NCBI GenBank assembly: GCA_026545765.1
Contig: JAIFAC010000221.1
Span: 1-64,000, forward strand
Length of the DNA stretch: 64,000 bases
Direction: 5' to 3'
From: Plantago major
Lineage: Eukaryota > Streptophyta > Magnoliopsida > Lamiales > Plantaginaceae
The notes below the pieces were generated by a model. The model searched no databases, was not told the DNA's origin, and worked only from the letters and a program-made list of their open reading frames with translations. Numbering within the stretch: the stretch's first letter is position 1; each line of letters starts with the position of its first letter. Positions 38,298 to 49,033 of this stretch are shown here, piece by piece. The translations under genes and the position numbers were made by a program.

Positions 38298-41270
38298 TGA
38301 TGAGCTCAAATTATACTCTAAATAACTTAAGAGAATAAGTTGTAGTAGACTATGCTTAACTTCGGTATCGTTCTCTAGGAATTAATCGGGCTACCACAGC
38401 GAATGAGAGTAAGCAGTTTGTTTGTAAGTAACATATAGATTTGGTGATTGTACTTCTAAAACCTGAGTTAAAGCGAAATAGATAAAGCTGGTTTGATCAA
38501 GAGAGATGATGAACACGAGTAATGATCAAGTAATGCTAATTAGTTCTAGGGCGATCAATCATATTTGTCACGCGATTACGTACATAAATCAATCAATCCA
38601 ATTCAACCAATCGTTATTTGAATATTTTGAACTAGAGAAATGGGTAATGCGTCAATCCACGATCCTTAACGAAAATGATTTTGAAAGTCTTGAACTAGCT
38701 TATTGGGTTGAAGGTTTTACGAAGATTTTGAACTAGGCGAACCTATATGAGCGAATCATAACCCTAGAAATGAATATGCAAGACTATCACATAACTACCG
38801 TGTTAGTAGTGATTTAACTACTCATGAGGGAAGCAAAGATGAAAGAATGCATGGTATAGATCCATAAGCATAAACATGGTGATAATGCATGCAAGATCAT
38901 AAAATTCGATAAATAGAAGAAAACACGAATTGAAGATAAACAATGAGAGTTATCAATAATTACCAAGAATTGATCCGATGGTTCTTACAAGAGGTTAACC
39001 AAGCTCAAAGATCAATCAATCAATGTCAAAACCAAGTTCTAGGAGCTTTTTCTATGTAAAAATCGAGTATAAGAAGTTATGGCAAAGATGACCTAATCGA
39101 CTAAAAAGGAAAAAATGTCTTTGAATCTGGGCCTTCTCTTGAATCTAATCTCGATGGCGAGGAAAATAGCTCACCACGGCGAGAAACCCCGTGTAGCTCC
39201 TCTTTTTGCCTCGTAAAATCTCACCGCGGCGAAAATATCCATTCGCCGTGGCAAGCTTAAAACCTCCGAACATTTTCCACAGACAGAATTTTCCGATGCT
39301 TCCAAAACGACAAGTGTAGCCCTTTGAATTATATTTCCGTGGACACCGAACTTAGGTCAATCAGACATCATATGAGAGAGTTATGGCCAAAATGGATAGA
39401 CTGCTCCGTAAAACTTCACTTTTGCAAGCTTCGCTAAAACAGTTCTCAATTCTTCGTCCGAACTCCGAATCCACTTCCATTTTCTCCCAGTTACTATACG
39501 TTCAAACATCTCGAACCAAAGTTTTCACTCCGATTTTCACCTTCGGGACAAAAAAATCCTACAAAACACAAACAAAGTACCAAAGCATAAAAACGCACAA
39601 AGACACTATAAAACCATAAACAAAGACTAACAAAGACCGCTAAAAAAAGGACCAATGAGACTCTAAATTATCGTCTCATCAAACTCCCCAAACCGAACCT
39701 TTGCTCGTCCTCGAGCAAACAAACAACCTAAACAAGAACTAGACTCGAAACAGAAACAAACAAGAAGCACATAACAGAGTTGAACTCCCAAGTGACCGAA
39801 TCTACCAATGTAAACATTAAATTCACAAGATGCAAAGGTTTTGCACTCAACTAACCTTGGTAGAATAGTGCATAGAAAATCAAACAAGAAGGTTTCTCAA
39901 GTAAATAGCACTTAAGTCTTACTCACTAATCCCTCAAAAGAGGATCCCATGCAACTCTCTCTCACACTCTGGAAGTGTCAAGTGGGTTAATCGCTCAAGA
40001 AATAACAAGAGAAAATGAAGGTGGCTTTCACCACAAGGTGCCTCAAATACCTCATGCAATGTACTCAATCGATTAAATGCGAAGGACTTTTTCTTCACGA
40101 CAACTTGCGAAACATGCAACCAATCTTCCCATAGTACCACATTTTGTATAAAATAAATGTATGCTAATCAAATGGCCTCAAGGGCTCTTTTAGTCTCACT
40201 TTTTGGTAGTGTCATTTCTGAAGTCCGCACTTTGTGCGTGTCGATTTAATTATCGTGCCATCAACCCTCACGGACATATGGCTTTTTAGGACCACTTGGT
40301 ATATAGGTAGTATTTGAAACACGCCTAACACGACTAACGGTGGTGGCAGCACCAGATACACTCGAGGCGAATCAATAATTTAGGGAGAGCAATATAGATT
40401 ACAAATATAGAATAAGCACATCGATCTGTGAGTCATTCTCCCCAAACCGGTTCTTTGGAATGCGGCTTTGATAACCTGAGATCATAAAGAGCATGTCCTT
40501 TCACACTTAACTTACGCGAGTACATGAGCATGATGAGGTGCAAACAAGGAGTTTGCACTTCCCAAAAGATCACTACAGTGCGGTACAATATTTTTCATCG
40601 GCTAAAGGTTTCTCCCCGGTTTTTTTGGACCAAAGAGCTACACAGACTTGCTATTTACAAGAAAAACAAACTTATAGGATTTTAAATCCACTACGCCACT
40701 TGCAGTTAAATATCATGCAAAACATAAGCAGTTAGCGAATTTAACAATCACAATAGATGCTCGATGACTTAGGAGAACAACTCAGACTCACCACAAAAAT
40801 CAGATAGTAGGCCAAAAACACAGGCCAAAAGACTCTATTCTAAAAAACTAAGACACAAACATAAACTGAAAACAAAACAAGCACATAAAAGTGGCTAACA
40901 TACCATCCCACGTAGACAAATAAGGCACACAGGCTGCAAAAAGATATGCAATCCTATGTGGCTCACCAACCACCACTATGAAAGCGATAAAAAACGAACA
41001 CAAACACATGAAATCCCTCCCCAAACCTAAACTTTAGCTCATCCTCGAGTTTCAAGTTTAAGCAAGCGAAGGAATAGAAAAGAAAAAATAACAAACTGAT
41101 AATAAAGAAAAACTTACCCCCGGGTTGCCTCCCGGGAAGCGCCTTTTATTATAGTCGTTGGCTCAACTTTTTGGGATTCTTTGCTATCCATTATCAAGCA
41201 GAATGAATCCTTGTATCCTTCCGGTATACGATATTTGAATGAATCCCTTGTATCCTTCCCCGATTACTTT

Positions 41271-41365
41271 TGTTAGAAAACTTGAGGAGAGGAGCTAAGG
41301 ATGGCTCCCGGCCTCCACAGTATTTTGGGAGCCATCCTTAGCTTCTCTCCTCAAGTTTTCTAACA
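41271..41365. repeat. Near-perfect hairpin: 39-bp stem, 17-nt loop
   Basis: The left arm runs TGTTAGAAAACTTGAGGAGA to GGATGGCTCCC; the right arm starts GGGAGCCATCCTTAGC and ends TTTTCTAACA. Read as RNA all 39 positions pair, one as a G-U wobble. It sits in the interior of the non-autonomous gypsy element. Confidence 0.93.
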
Positions 41366-41512
41366 AGTCCATGAGTCCCTGCAAACTAGAATTAAATAAA
41401 TCAGAAAATATAAAAACTAAAAATAACTATAGAATCGAGGGAAAATAAAAGACAAAGTGGGTGAAACTCCTTGGGTCCAATGTGTATGATGGGACTATGA
41501 CATGCGAATCAT

Positions 41513-41690
41513 GGGTTTCTTCTTGTACCGTAGGGGCAGATTTAGAAGTCAGCTCAGCAAGTAAGCAAGTAGAATGGATTTCTTCTTGTGCAATGACGAT
41601 TCAAAAGTCAGCTCAGCAAGTAAGGGAGTAGAATGGGTTTCTTCTTGTACAGTAGGGACAGATTCAGAAGTCAGCTCAGCAAGACAGTTT
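41513..41690. repeat. About 62-bp tandem repeat, three units
   Basis: Units share TTTCTTCTTGT and AGTCAGCTCAGCAAG and code on the minus strand for LAELTSES/THSTPLLAELTFES-type repeats inside the gypsy interior. Confidence 0.8.
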
Positions 41691-43668
41691 GTCCTCTCCA
41701 GCTCGATGTCCTCATGCAACAACATCGCGAAAATCAAAGAATTGTTTAAGTTTAAACTCATCCATGGGTTGTATTACGGCTTCTTCTAATATTGTTTGAT
41801 CATCCTCGGTTAATCCAAAATAGAAACATCCTATCACATTCCTACTGCTCAACCTAGAATTTATGCACCCTTTCTCAAGCTCTCGAAACCGATACCACAC
41901 ATCATAGAATCTTTCTCCAGGAAACTGACGAAAACTACGAAGGAGTTCCCTCTCTTTCTGGCGGATAAAGTACATATCCATCAGATACGGTTTCTTGGCT
42001 GCATAAGTTCCTACACATACGAAGATAAGAAACCACGAGTAGTTCCGACAAAACAAAAACTAACTAAACAAAATAAAACTATAAACAAACAAAATATCAC
42101 ACTCAAACGCTACAGTAGGAATTAATTCCCCGGCAGCGGCGTCAAATTTGATGAGCTCAAATTATACTCTAAATAACTTAAGAGAATAAGTTGTAGTAGA
42201 CTATGCTTAACTTCGGTATCGTTCTCTAGGGAATTAATCGAGGCTACCACAAGGAATGAGAGTAAGCAGTTTGTTTGTAAATATGAATAGATTTGAGTGA
42301 TTGTACTTCTAAAACCTGATTAAAGCGAAACAAATAAAATGGTTTGATCAAAGAGAGAAGATGAACACGATAGTAAGGATCAAGTAATGCTAATTTAATT
42401 AGTTCTAGGGCAATCATTCATATTTGTCACGATGCGGTCTGAAATCAATCAATCAATCGATTCAACCAATCGTTATGTGAATGTTTTGAACTAGAGAAAT
42501 GGTGGTCGTCAATCCACGATCCTTAACAAAACTTTTGAAAGTCTTGAACTATCTTATTGGATTGAAGGTTTTTATGAAGATTTTGAACTAGATGAACCTA
42601 TATGAACGAATCCTAACCCTAGAAACGAATATGCAAGACTATCACATAACTACCGTGTTCGTAGTGATTTAACTACTCATGAGGGAAGCAAAGATGAAAA
42701 GAATGCATGGTATAGATCCATAAAGCATAAACATGGTGATAATGCATGCAAGATCATACAATTCGATAAGCAGAAAAAACATAAATTGAAAATAAACAAT
42801 AGAGTTATCAATAATTACCAATAATTACGAATTTGATCACGATGGTTCTTACAAGAGGTAAACCAAGCTCCAAAGATCAATCAATCAATGTCAAAACCTA
42901 GTTCTAGGAGATTTTTCTATGTAAATATCGAGCATAAGAAGTTATGGCAAAAGATGACCTAATCCTGACCTAAAAAGGAAAAAATATGCTGAATCTGGGC
43001 CTTCTCGCCGAATCTTGCCGCGGCGAGGAAAATAGCTCGCCGTGGCGAGAAACCCCGTGTAGCTCCTCTTTTTGCCTCATAAAATCTCGCCGTGGCGAGC
43101 TTAAAACCTCCGTAACTTTTTTCACAAATAGAATTTTTTGATGCTTCGAAAACGAAAATTGTAGCCCTTTGAATTATATTTCCGTGGACACCGAGCTCAG
43201 GTCCATCGGATATCATATGAGAGAGTTATGGCCAAAATGGCTAGACTGCTCTGTAAAACTTCACTTTTGCAAGCTTCGCTAAAACGGCTCTCAATTCTTC
43301 GTCCGAACTCCGAATCCACTTCTGTTTTCACCCAGTTACTCTACATTCAAAGATCTAGAACCAAACTTTTGACTCCGATTTTCACCTTCGGGACACAAAA
43401 ATCCTACAAAACACAAACAAAGCATAAAAACGCACATAGAGACTATAAAACCATAAACAAAGACTAACAAAGACCGCTAAAAAGGACCCAATGAGACTTT
43501 AAATTATCGTCTCATCAAACTTCCCAAACCAAATCTGTGCTCGTCCTCGGGCAAACAAACAACCTAAACAAGAACTAGACTCAAAACAGTAACAAACAAG
43601 AAGCACATAACAGAGTTGAACTCCCAAGTGACCGAATCTACCATTGTGAACATTAAATTCACAATTGT

Positions 43669-44526
43669 TGATGAAATCTTTTGTTGGGGAGATGGATGGG
43701 TAGATCTCTGCGTGAGATGGAGGAGGGATTTACATGATGTCCTCTCAGTGAGCTTTTCAGCAGCTGAGTTCCTTGTGCAATCCCTCCTGTGACTGGTTAG
43801 TGATACATACATACATACATACATACATACATACAGTATAGATGAGGCAAAAGGGATGTAATAAACCAACCAAAAAATCATGTAATGAAATGTCTCTGTA
43901 AAAATAGTAAATGTAGAGAGAGAGAGAGTTGTGAATACTTCTTCCTTGTTTTGCTCATTCATTCATTCTGAGAGAGAGAGAGATGAATCAATAAACAGAG
44001 CAGAGAAGGTTCAGAAGTATCATCCTTCTTATCATCCTCATCCTTGTGATGGTCAGAAGGAGGTTCTTCCTAATCATTCTCATCAGTCTCCTTCTCTTCT
44101 TCATCTTGAGAGACAGTTGATCACTTACGGAATAGTGATCATTTGCCCATTTACTTCCTCTTGCTCGGAGGGTATGATTTGTAGAGACTTGGGCAAGATT
44201 GGCCATCTCCATTACGGCGACCATACGCCTTTTCAAAGGCTTGAATGAGCTTGTGTGCCACTTCCTTGATGAAGTCCTTATGCATTAGAGAAGCAAAAGA
44301 GTATTGCTCTGTGGGGGAACATTGCATGGACATAATTTTCAAGGTCAAATGCTCTTTCTCTTTTAGTAGGGTGATTAGTGACCCTTGTTATTTCAGTCAA
44401 ATTAGAGCATCTGAGTCTCTGCCATTTCTTGAAGCACTTGAGATGCTTTGGCAGAGTGTGATTCTTGAAAAATGGAAGTAGGTCCTTGTCTGAAACTTCT
44501 GGGACCATTGTGGCTCTAGCTTGAGC
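43669..44526 (-). CDS. Terminal exon and 3' end of the repetitive coding unit
   Basis: Minus-strand continuation of the mini-exon unit after the CTTTCAG acceptor at 44527. Reads AQARATMVPEVSDKDLLPFF, then LPKHLKCFKKWQRLRCSNLT, RERAFDLENYVHAMFPH, KDFIKEVAHKLIQAFEKAYG, and ends in an acidic tail (DEEEKETDENDQEEPP, HHKDEDDKKDD) at about 44,000. I do not recognise the family. The likely 3' untranslated part contains a microsatellite and stops at 43,668, where the gypsy interior begins. It may be an extra ORF belonging to the neighbouring copia element, or a captured host gene. Confidence 0.45.
43803..43836. repeat. (ATAC)n microsatellite
   Basis: About eight ATAC units, with no coding meaning. 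Confidence 0.95.
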
Positions 44527-45296
44527 CTGAAAGAGAGAGTTTTGAGTTAGTTTCAAAACTTTAGTAGATATCTGGGTTTTTGGAGTAGTCAAGTATCTGT
44601 GTTACCTGTGCAACAACAACAGGCACAGATGGTTGGACTAATGAGGTTCCAGGTGTCTCAGATATCTTGGTGTGATGAGGAGACTTGGAAGTCTGATCCT
44701 CAGCATCCTCTCTTTCTTTTTGAACCTGAGAATAGCATAACACTTAGAAATTTGTTAAGAGAAATAATTAGACAATTTCAGATATCTGAGAAGTCAATTA
44801 CCTCCACAATAGGAGGCTCAGATATTTGTCTCTCAGAAACTTATGTAGTTTCTGGTATTCTCTCAGATGATGAAGGCTTGTTGACCTGATCAATTTCCAT
44901 TGGTTGTGGGGATTGAGGTGGCATATCCCTAGCAACTTCTACTTCTTTTTGAGCCTGTAAGTAGAAGTGTTAAGCATTTTAGAAAAATGATCAGAGTATC
45001 ATTGTGAGAAATATAGATGTCTGAGATATATACCTTCTTATTAGAAGGCTCAGAATCTTGTTCCTCAGAGACTTTGTGAGTCTCTGGTTGATTCTCTGAT
45101 GAGCTAGGCTTCTCAGCCTCATCATTCTTCTTCTTAGTTGGATCCTATTAGAAACATCCACTTAATTAGTTAAGTGTATAAACATATATCTGAAAAGTAA
45201 CATCTTTAAGGAATCTCTACCACCTGTAGCACAGGCTCAGATTCCTTAAGAGGTGAGGCTGTGGGAGCCTCCTTCTCAGTCTCTGAGGCAAGCTTT
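44527..45296 (-). CDS. Array of phase-matched mini-exons in an unrecognised repetitive protein
   Basis: Minus-strand exons 45296-45221 (left truncated by an LTR), 45144-45034 (111 nt), 44954-44802 (153 nt) and 44725-44606 (120 nt), separated by introns of 76, 79, 76 and 79 nt with GT...AG ends (45220-45145, 45033-44955, 44801-44726, 44605-44527). All complete exons are multiples of three. Peptides are acidic and Ser/Pro/Glu-rich and resemble one another: SETEKEAPTASPLKESEP; KPSSSENQPETHKVSEEQDS; VNKPSSSERIPET with QISEPPIVE; HHTKISETPGTSLVQPS. Introns also look alike (GATATCTGA, ACAAATTTC/AAAATGC near the 3' end). This pattern implies repeated duplication of an exon-plus-intron unit. No domain recognised. 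Coding status is inferred from frame and splice-site regularity. Confidence 0.6.
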
Positions 45297-47365
45297 TGAT
45301 ATGCTCAAATTGATACTTAGAAACAAGTAGCAAGCAGTTGTTGTAAATAAACAATGCTAACCATGAGGTCGTTAAGCTAAGGAACCGATTAAGCTACCTA
45401 GCGATTGAAAACAAACAGTTACTTGTGAAACGATGTTGATTTGTTTGAGTTGAGTACTTCTAATAACTAGAAAACATAAATCAGCAATGTAGTTGCTTGT
45501 AAGAATGAGGTAGAAAGAACACAGTAGTTACGATCAAACAATGCTAATTCTCTATAGGGATACGTTCATCTTTGTCACATGGTGGGTGTATGAAAACTAT
45601 CAATTCAACCTTTACCAAAGCGAGTTTGAAGATATTTGAACTAGAGTAATGCGTGGGTCGTCAATCCATGATCCTTAACCAAGCGTTTTAGAGAATCTTT
45701 GAGCGAGTATTGAATTGAAGGGTTTTTACGAAGATCTCTGAACGAGCCTAACCTATATGAACGATTTCAAACCCTAGAAGCGAATATGCAAAGCTATCAC
45801 GCAACTACCATGTTCGGAGTGGTTTAGCTACTCATGATAGATTGAAAGATGAAAGACTTCAAGATATTGCTCATGATAAACACAAACAGAATGATAATCG
45901 CATGCAAGCTCATACAATTCGACAAACAAGAACAAGAACGAATTGTAAAGAGATAAACAATAGAGAATTACCACGGTGATCAGGAATTCGATATCGATAA
46001 ATCAATCAAGGATCAAACCAAGCTCCAAATTGTCTCAATGTCAAAGTATGAATGTGGAGCTTTTCTATAAACTAGGTTTTGCTCTAGGGCAAAAAGTCTA
46101 TTTTTTCACAATAGAATGAATGTCTAATATATAACGTAAGGAGAAAAAACGGAATTAGGAAAAGAAATCGCAGAAGAAAACGGTAGAAGAAGAAAGCGCG
46201 TCTTGATTTCCAAACTTCGCCGATTTGGCGATGCTCGATAGGAAGATCTTTGGCGTCGCCGATTATCAAACTGGCGTCGCCAGTTCTTCTGGAGCGACCA
46301 TTTTGCCCCTTTGACGCATTTTGACTCCGATTCTTGATATTTTGGCCTTCCCGCTTCACTTCTAGCATCCATACGAGGCATTGGAACTCCAAATCTTATG
46401 GATGCATATAAAATACACCATTTAAGCCTCAATTAGCGGTCTAGCCAAATATCTACAAAACACACAAAGAACAAAACAAGTAAAAATACTTTAGGAAAAC
46501 TACTAAAACTACACTCAAGGATGACAAAAAGACGGTAAAAAAAGACCAAATGAGACGGTATAAAACTGACTCATCAAACTCCCCAAACCGAACCTTTGCT
46601 CGTCCTCGAGCAAACAAATAAACCTAGACAGAAACTAGACTCAAACCACGAAAACAAACAAAGAGTCAAGGTCCCAAGTGACCGAATCTACCATTGTAAA
46701 TAGTAAGTCCACGAGATGCAAAAATTTTGTCATCAAACCAATTTTGGCAAAACAGTGTACAGAAAATCAAACACAATCGTTTCCCAGACAAATAGCACTT
46801 AAGTGTAACTCACTAGTCCCTCACAGGTGAATGCAGTGTATCTCTCACTTTCTTGGAAGTATCCAAATGGGGTATAAGCTCAAAAATAAACTGGGAAGGT
46901 GACTTGCGTCACAAAGGTGCCTAAAATATCTTATGCTTTCGTACTCGTCTCATTAGATCGAAAGGGACTTAACAGGCGACTCAATTTTTCAAAAAACAAA
47001 AGCTGAACCTGCCCCCTATTCAATTCAAAACAACATCAGATCTCGTAATACTTCACTGAATTCAGTGCGTGGCCGCATTGGGCTCTTTTATTCTCAATTT
47101 TTGCGATTATACATTTTGCGAAAATGCACTTTTGTGCGTGTCAGTTTGGTGTACGTGCCATCAACCCTCACGGACATATGGCTTTTTAAGACCACGCCAG
47201 TATATAGGTAGTATTTGAAACACGCCTAACAAGGCTAACGGTGATCAATGAAGACCATAGATCCACCCCGAGATTCAAATATCAATAAGCTTTTAGGGAG
47301 CAGTAAACAAACTTTTCGGCAATAATGCAAAACAACACATAAAAGTCGCAAGATAATAGTTCACT
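45297..47365 (-). mobile_element. Athila/Tat-like gypsy fragment: LTR C plus partial interior
   Basis: LTR C 45297-46576 (1,280 bp; ends TGATATG...CTCATCA) is a diverged relative of LTRs A and B. It is followed by the purine tract region and about 790 bp of the same interior (shared CAACCCTCACGGACATATGG and GGTAGTATTTGAAACACGCC). The second LTR is missing. It interrupts the repetitive coding unit. Older than the A/B pair and broken; the right edge is approximate. Confidence 0.85.
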
Positions 47366-47629
47366 CCCCAAACCTGTGACTTGTGAAGTTTCCATGCGTT
47401 GGTCTTGTTGTTCTTGGACCACTTCTTTGTTGGAAGTTTGAGGTACATCGGACCGATCCTGAGTGTGCAACTCAGTTGCCTCCCCTGGTTGATCATTCTG
47501 AGCAGATGCCTCGGTTTGATCCCTCTCATTGAGTTGGAGAACCTGCTCTTTTACAGGATTTACTTCAGCAAGGAAAGATGCTGGTATCTCATGCTGTAAC
47601 TCAAGTATCATCTCAGCAGCATCCACTAT
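47366..47629 (-). CDS. Central segment of the repetitive coding unit
   Basis: Minus-strand frame reading AAEMILELQHEIPASFLAEV, then VLQLNERDQTEASAQNDQPG and NKEVVQEQQDQRMETSQVT: Gln/Glu-rich and probably unstructured. It lies between two gypsy-derived insertions (LTR D upstream, the LTR C copy downstream) and joins the N-terminal part at 49,034 to the mini-exon array at 45,296. Family unknown. Confidence 0.4.
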
Positions 47630-49028
47630 TAATGTGCTCAAATTAATACTTAGAAAACATGTAGTAAGCAGTCGTCGTAGACAGACAATGCTAACCACAT
47701 GATCGTTCACTAAGGAGCTAACTAATCCACTATAGTGATGCATAGCAAATACAGAGATGTTTGCAGAAAACAAGATTTGGAAATTTGTATTTTTACCTAA
47801 ACTAAACCTAACACATGAAACAGAAGAAAACTAGTTGGTGAAAATCAATGGAAAGAAGAGCGAACACGGTAGCGATGATCCGGTTATGCTAATTCAATAC
47901 TAGGTAATCGTTCATATTTGTCACACGGTCAGCGTACAGAAAGCAATCAATTCAATTCAACCGATTGTAATTTGAATATTTAAAACTAGAGTAATCGTTG
48001 GTTGTCATGCCACGATCCTTAACCAAAACAACTTTGAAGGTTTAAAAATAGCCTATTGAATTAAAGGTTTTACGAAGATTTAAAACTAGACGAACCTATA
48101 TGAACGAATATAAACCCTAGATTTGAATCTGCATAACCATCACATAACTAGGAGTTACGGAGAGGTTTAACTACTCATGATGGAATCGAAGGCGAAAGAA
48201 GGCATGGTATTGAATCGCGAGCATAAACATGGTGATAATCGCATGCAAGATCATACAATTCGATAAACAGAAGAAAACAAAGAATTGTAGATAAGCAATA
48301 GAGAGTTATCAATAAATTACCAAGAATTCGATGTCGATGATTCTTACAAGATGAAAACCAAGCTCCAAAGATCAATCAATGATAAACTAGGGTTCTTAGG
48401 TCCCAAATAGGGTTTAGAATAAGTTATGTTTGAAGTTATGGTGAAAAAAAATCTATTTATAGGAGAAAAAACGAAGAAAATCCATCCAGAACTCGGCCAG
48501 AAATCGCCCATCGCGAAATCTCGCCGCGGCGAGACACTGTTTAGGTCCCCAAATTGCTCTCGCAAAATCACACCGCGGCGAGAACATCATTCGCCGTGGC
48601 GAGATTAAAACCTCTGTAACGTTTTCGGCAGACAGAATTTGGCCATGCTTCCGCAACGAAAGTTGTAGCCCTTTGAACTATCTTTCCGTGGCCACTGAGC
48701 TCAGGTCAATCGGACATCATATAAGAGAGTTATGGCCAAAATGGCTAGACTGCTCCGTAAAACTGCACTTTTGCAAGCTTCGCTAAAACGGCTCTCAAAT
48801 CTTCGTCCAAACTCCGAATCCACTTCCGTTTTCGCCCAGTACTCTACATTCAAAGATATAGAACCAAAGTTTTCACTCCGATTTTCACCTTCGGGACACA
48901 AAAATCCTACAAAACACAAACAAGAAACCAAACATAAAAACGCACTAAAATAATATAAAACTAAGGTCAAAGACTAACAAAAGACGATTAAAAAGGACCA
49001 AATGACACGTTAGAATATTGTCTCATCA
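47630..49028 (-). mobile_element. Solo LTR D of the Athila/Tat-like gypsy family
   Basis: 1,399 bp homologous to LTRs A-C, flanked by the 5-bp duplication ACTAT (47625-47629 and 49029-49033). No interior on either side, so it is a solo LTR left by recombination. It splits the repetitive coding unit. Confidence 0.93.
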
Positions 49029-49033
49029 ACTAT

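Larger units (their letters stand above)
38298..43668 (-). mobile_element. Athila/Tat-like Ty3/gypsy element: LTR A, internal, LTR B, partial second internal
   Basis: LTR A 38298-39681 (1,384 bp) and LTR B 42149-43517 (1,369 bp) both have ends TGATGAG/CTCATCA and look about 90-95% alike. On the minus strand LTR B is followed by a primer site matching GACGCCGCTGCCGGGGAA (42128-42146), the Athila/Tat type, and LTR A is preceded by the purine tract GGTTTGGGGAGTT (39682-39694). The 2.5-kb interior is far too short for gag-pol and carries only a gag-like piece (about 42,056-41,712; ERELLRSFRQFPGERFYDVW), so this is a non-autonomous derivative. LTR B is followed outward by the same purine tract and about 150 bp of interior again (43518-43668), so two copies share one LTR. 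Broken. Confidence 0.88.

Noticed and set aside
39383-48953. Similar plus-strand frames MAKMxRLLxKTSLLQASLK at 39383-39619, 43228-43467 and 48732-48953
   Set aside because: They recur only because they lie antisense in LTRs A, B and D of one family; no promoter or family match, and frame ends differ.
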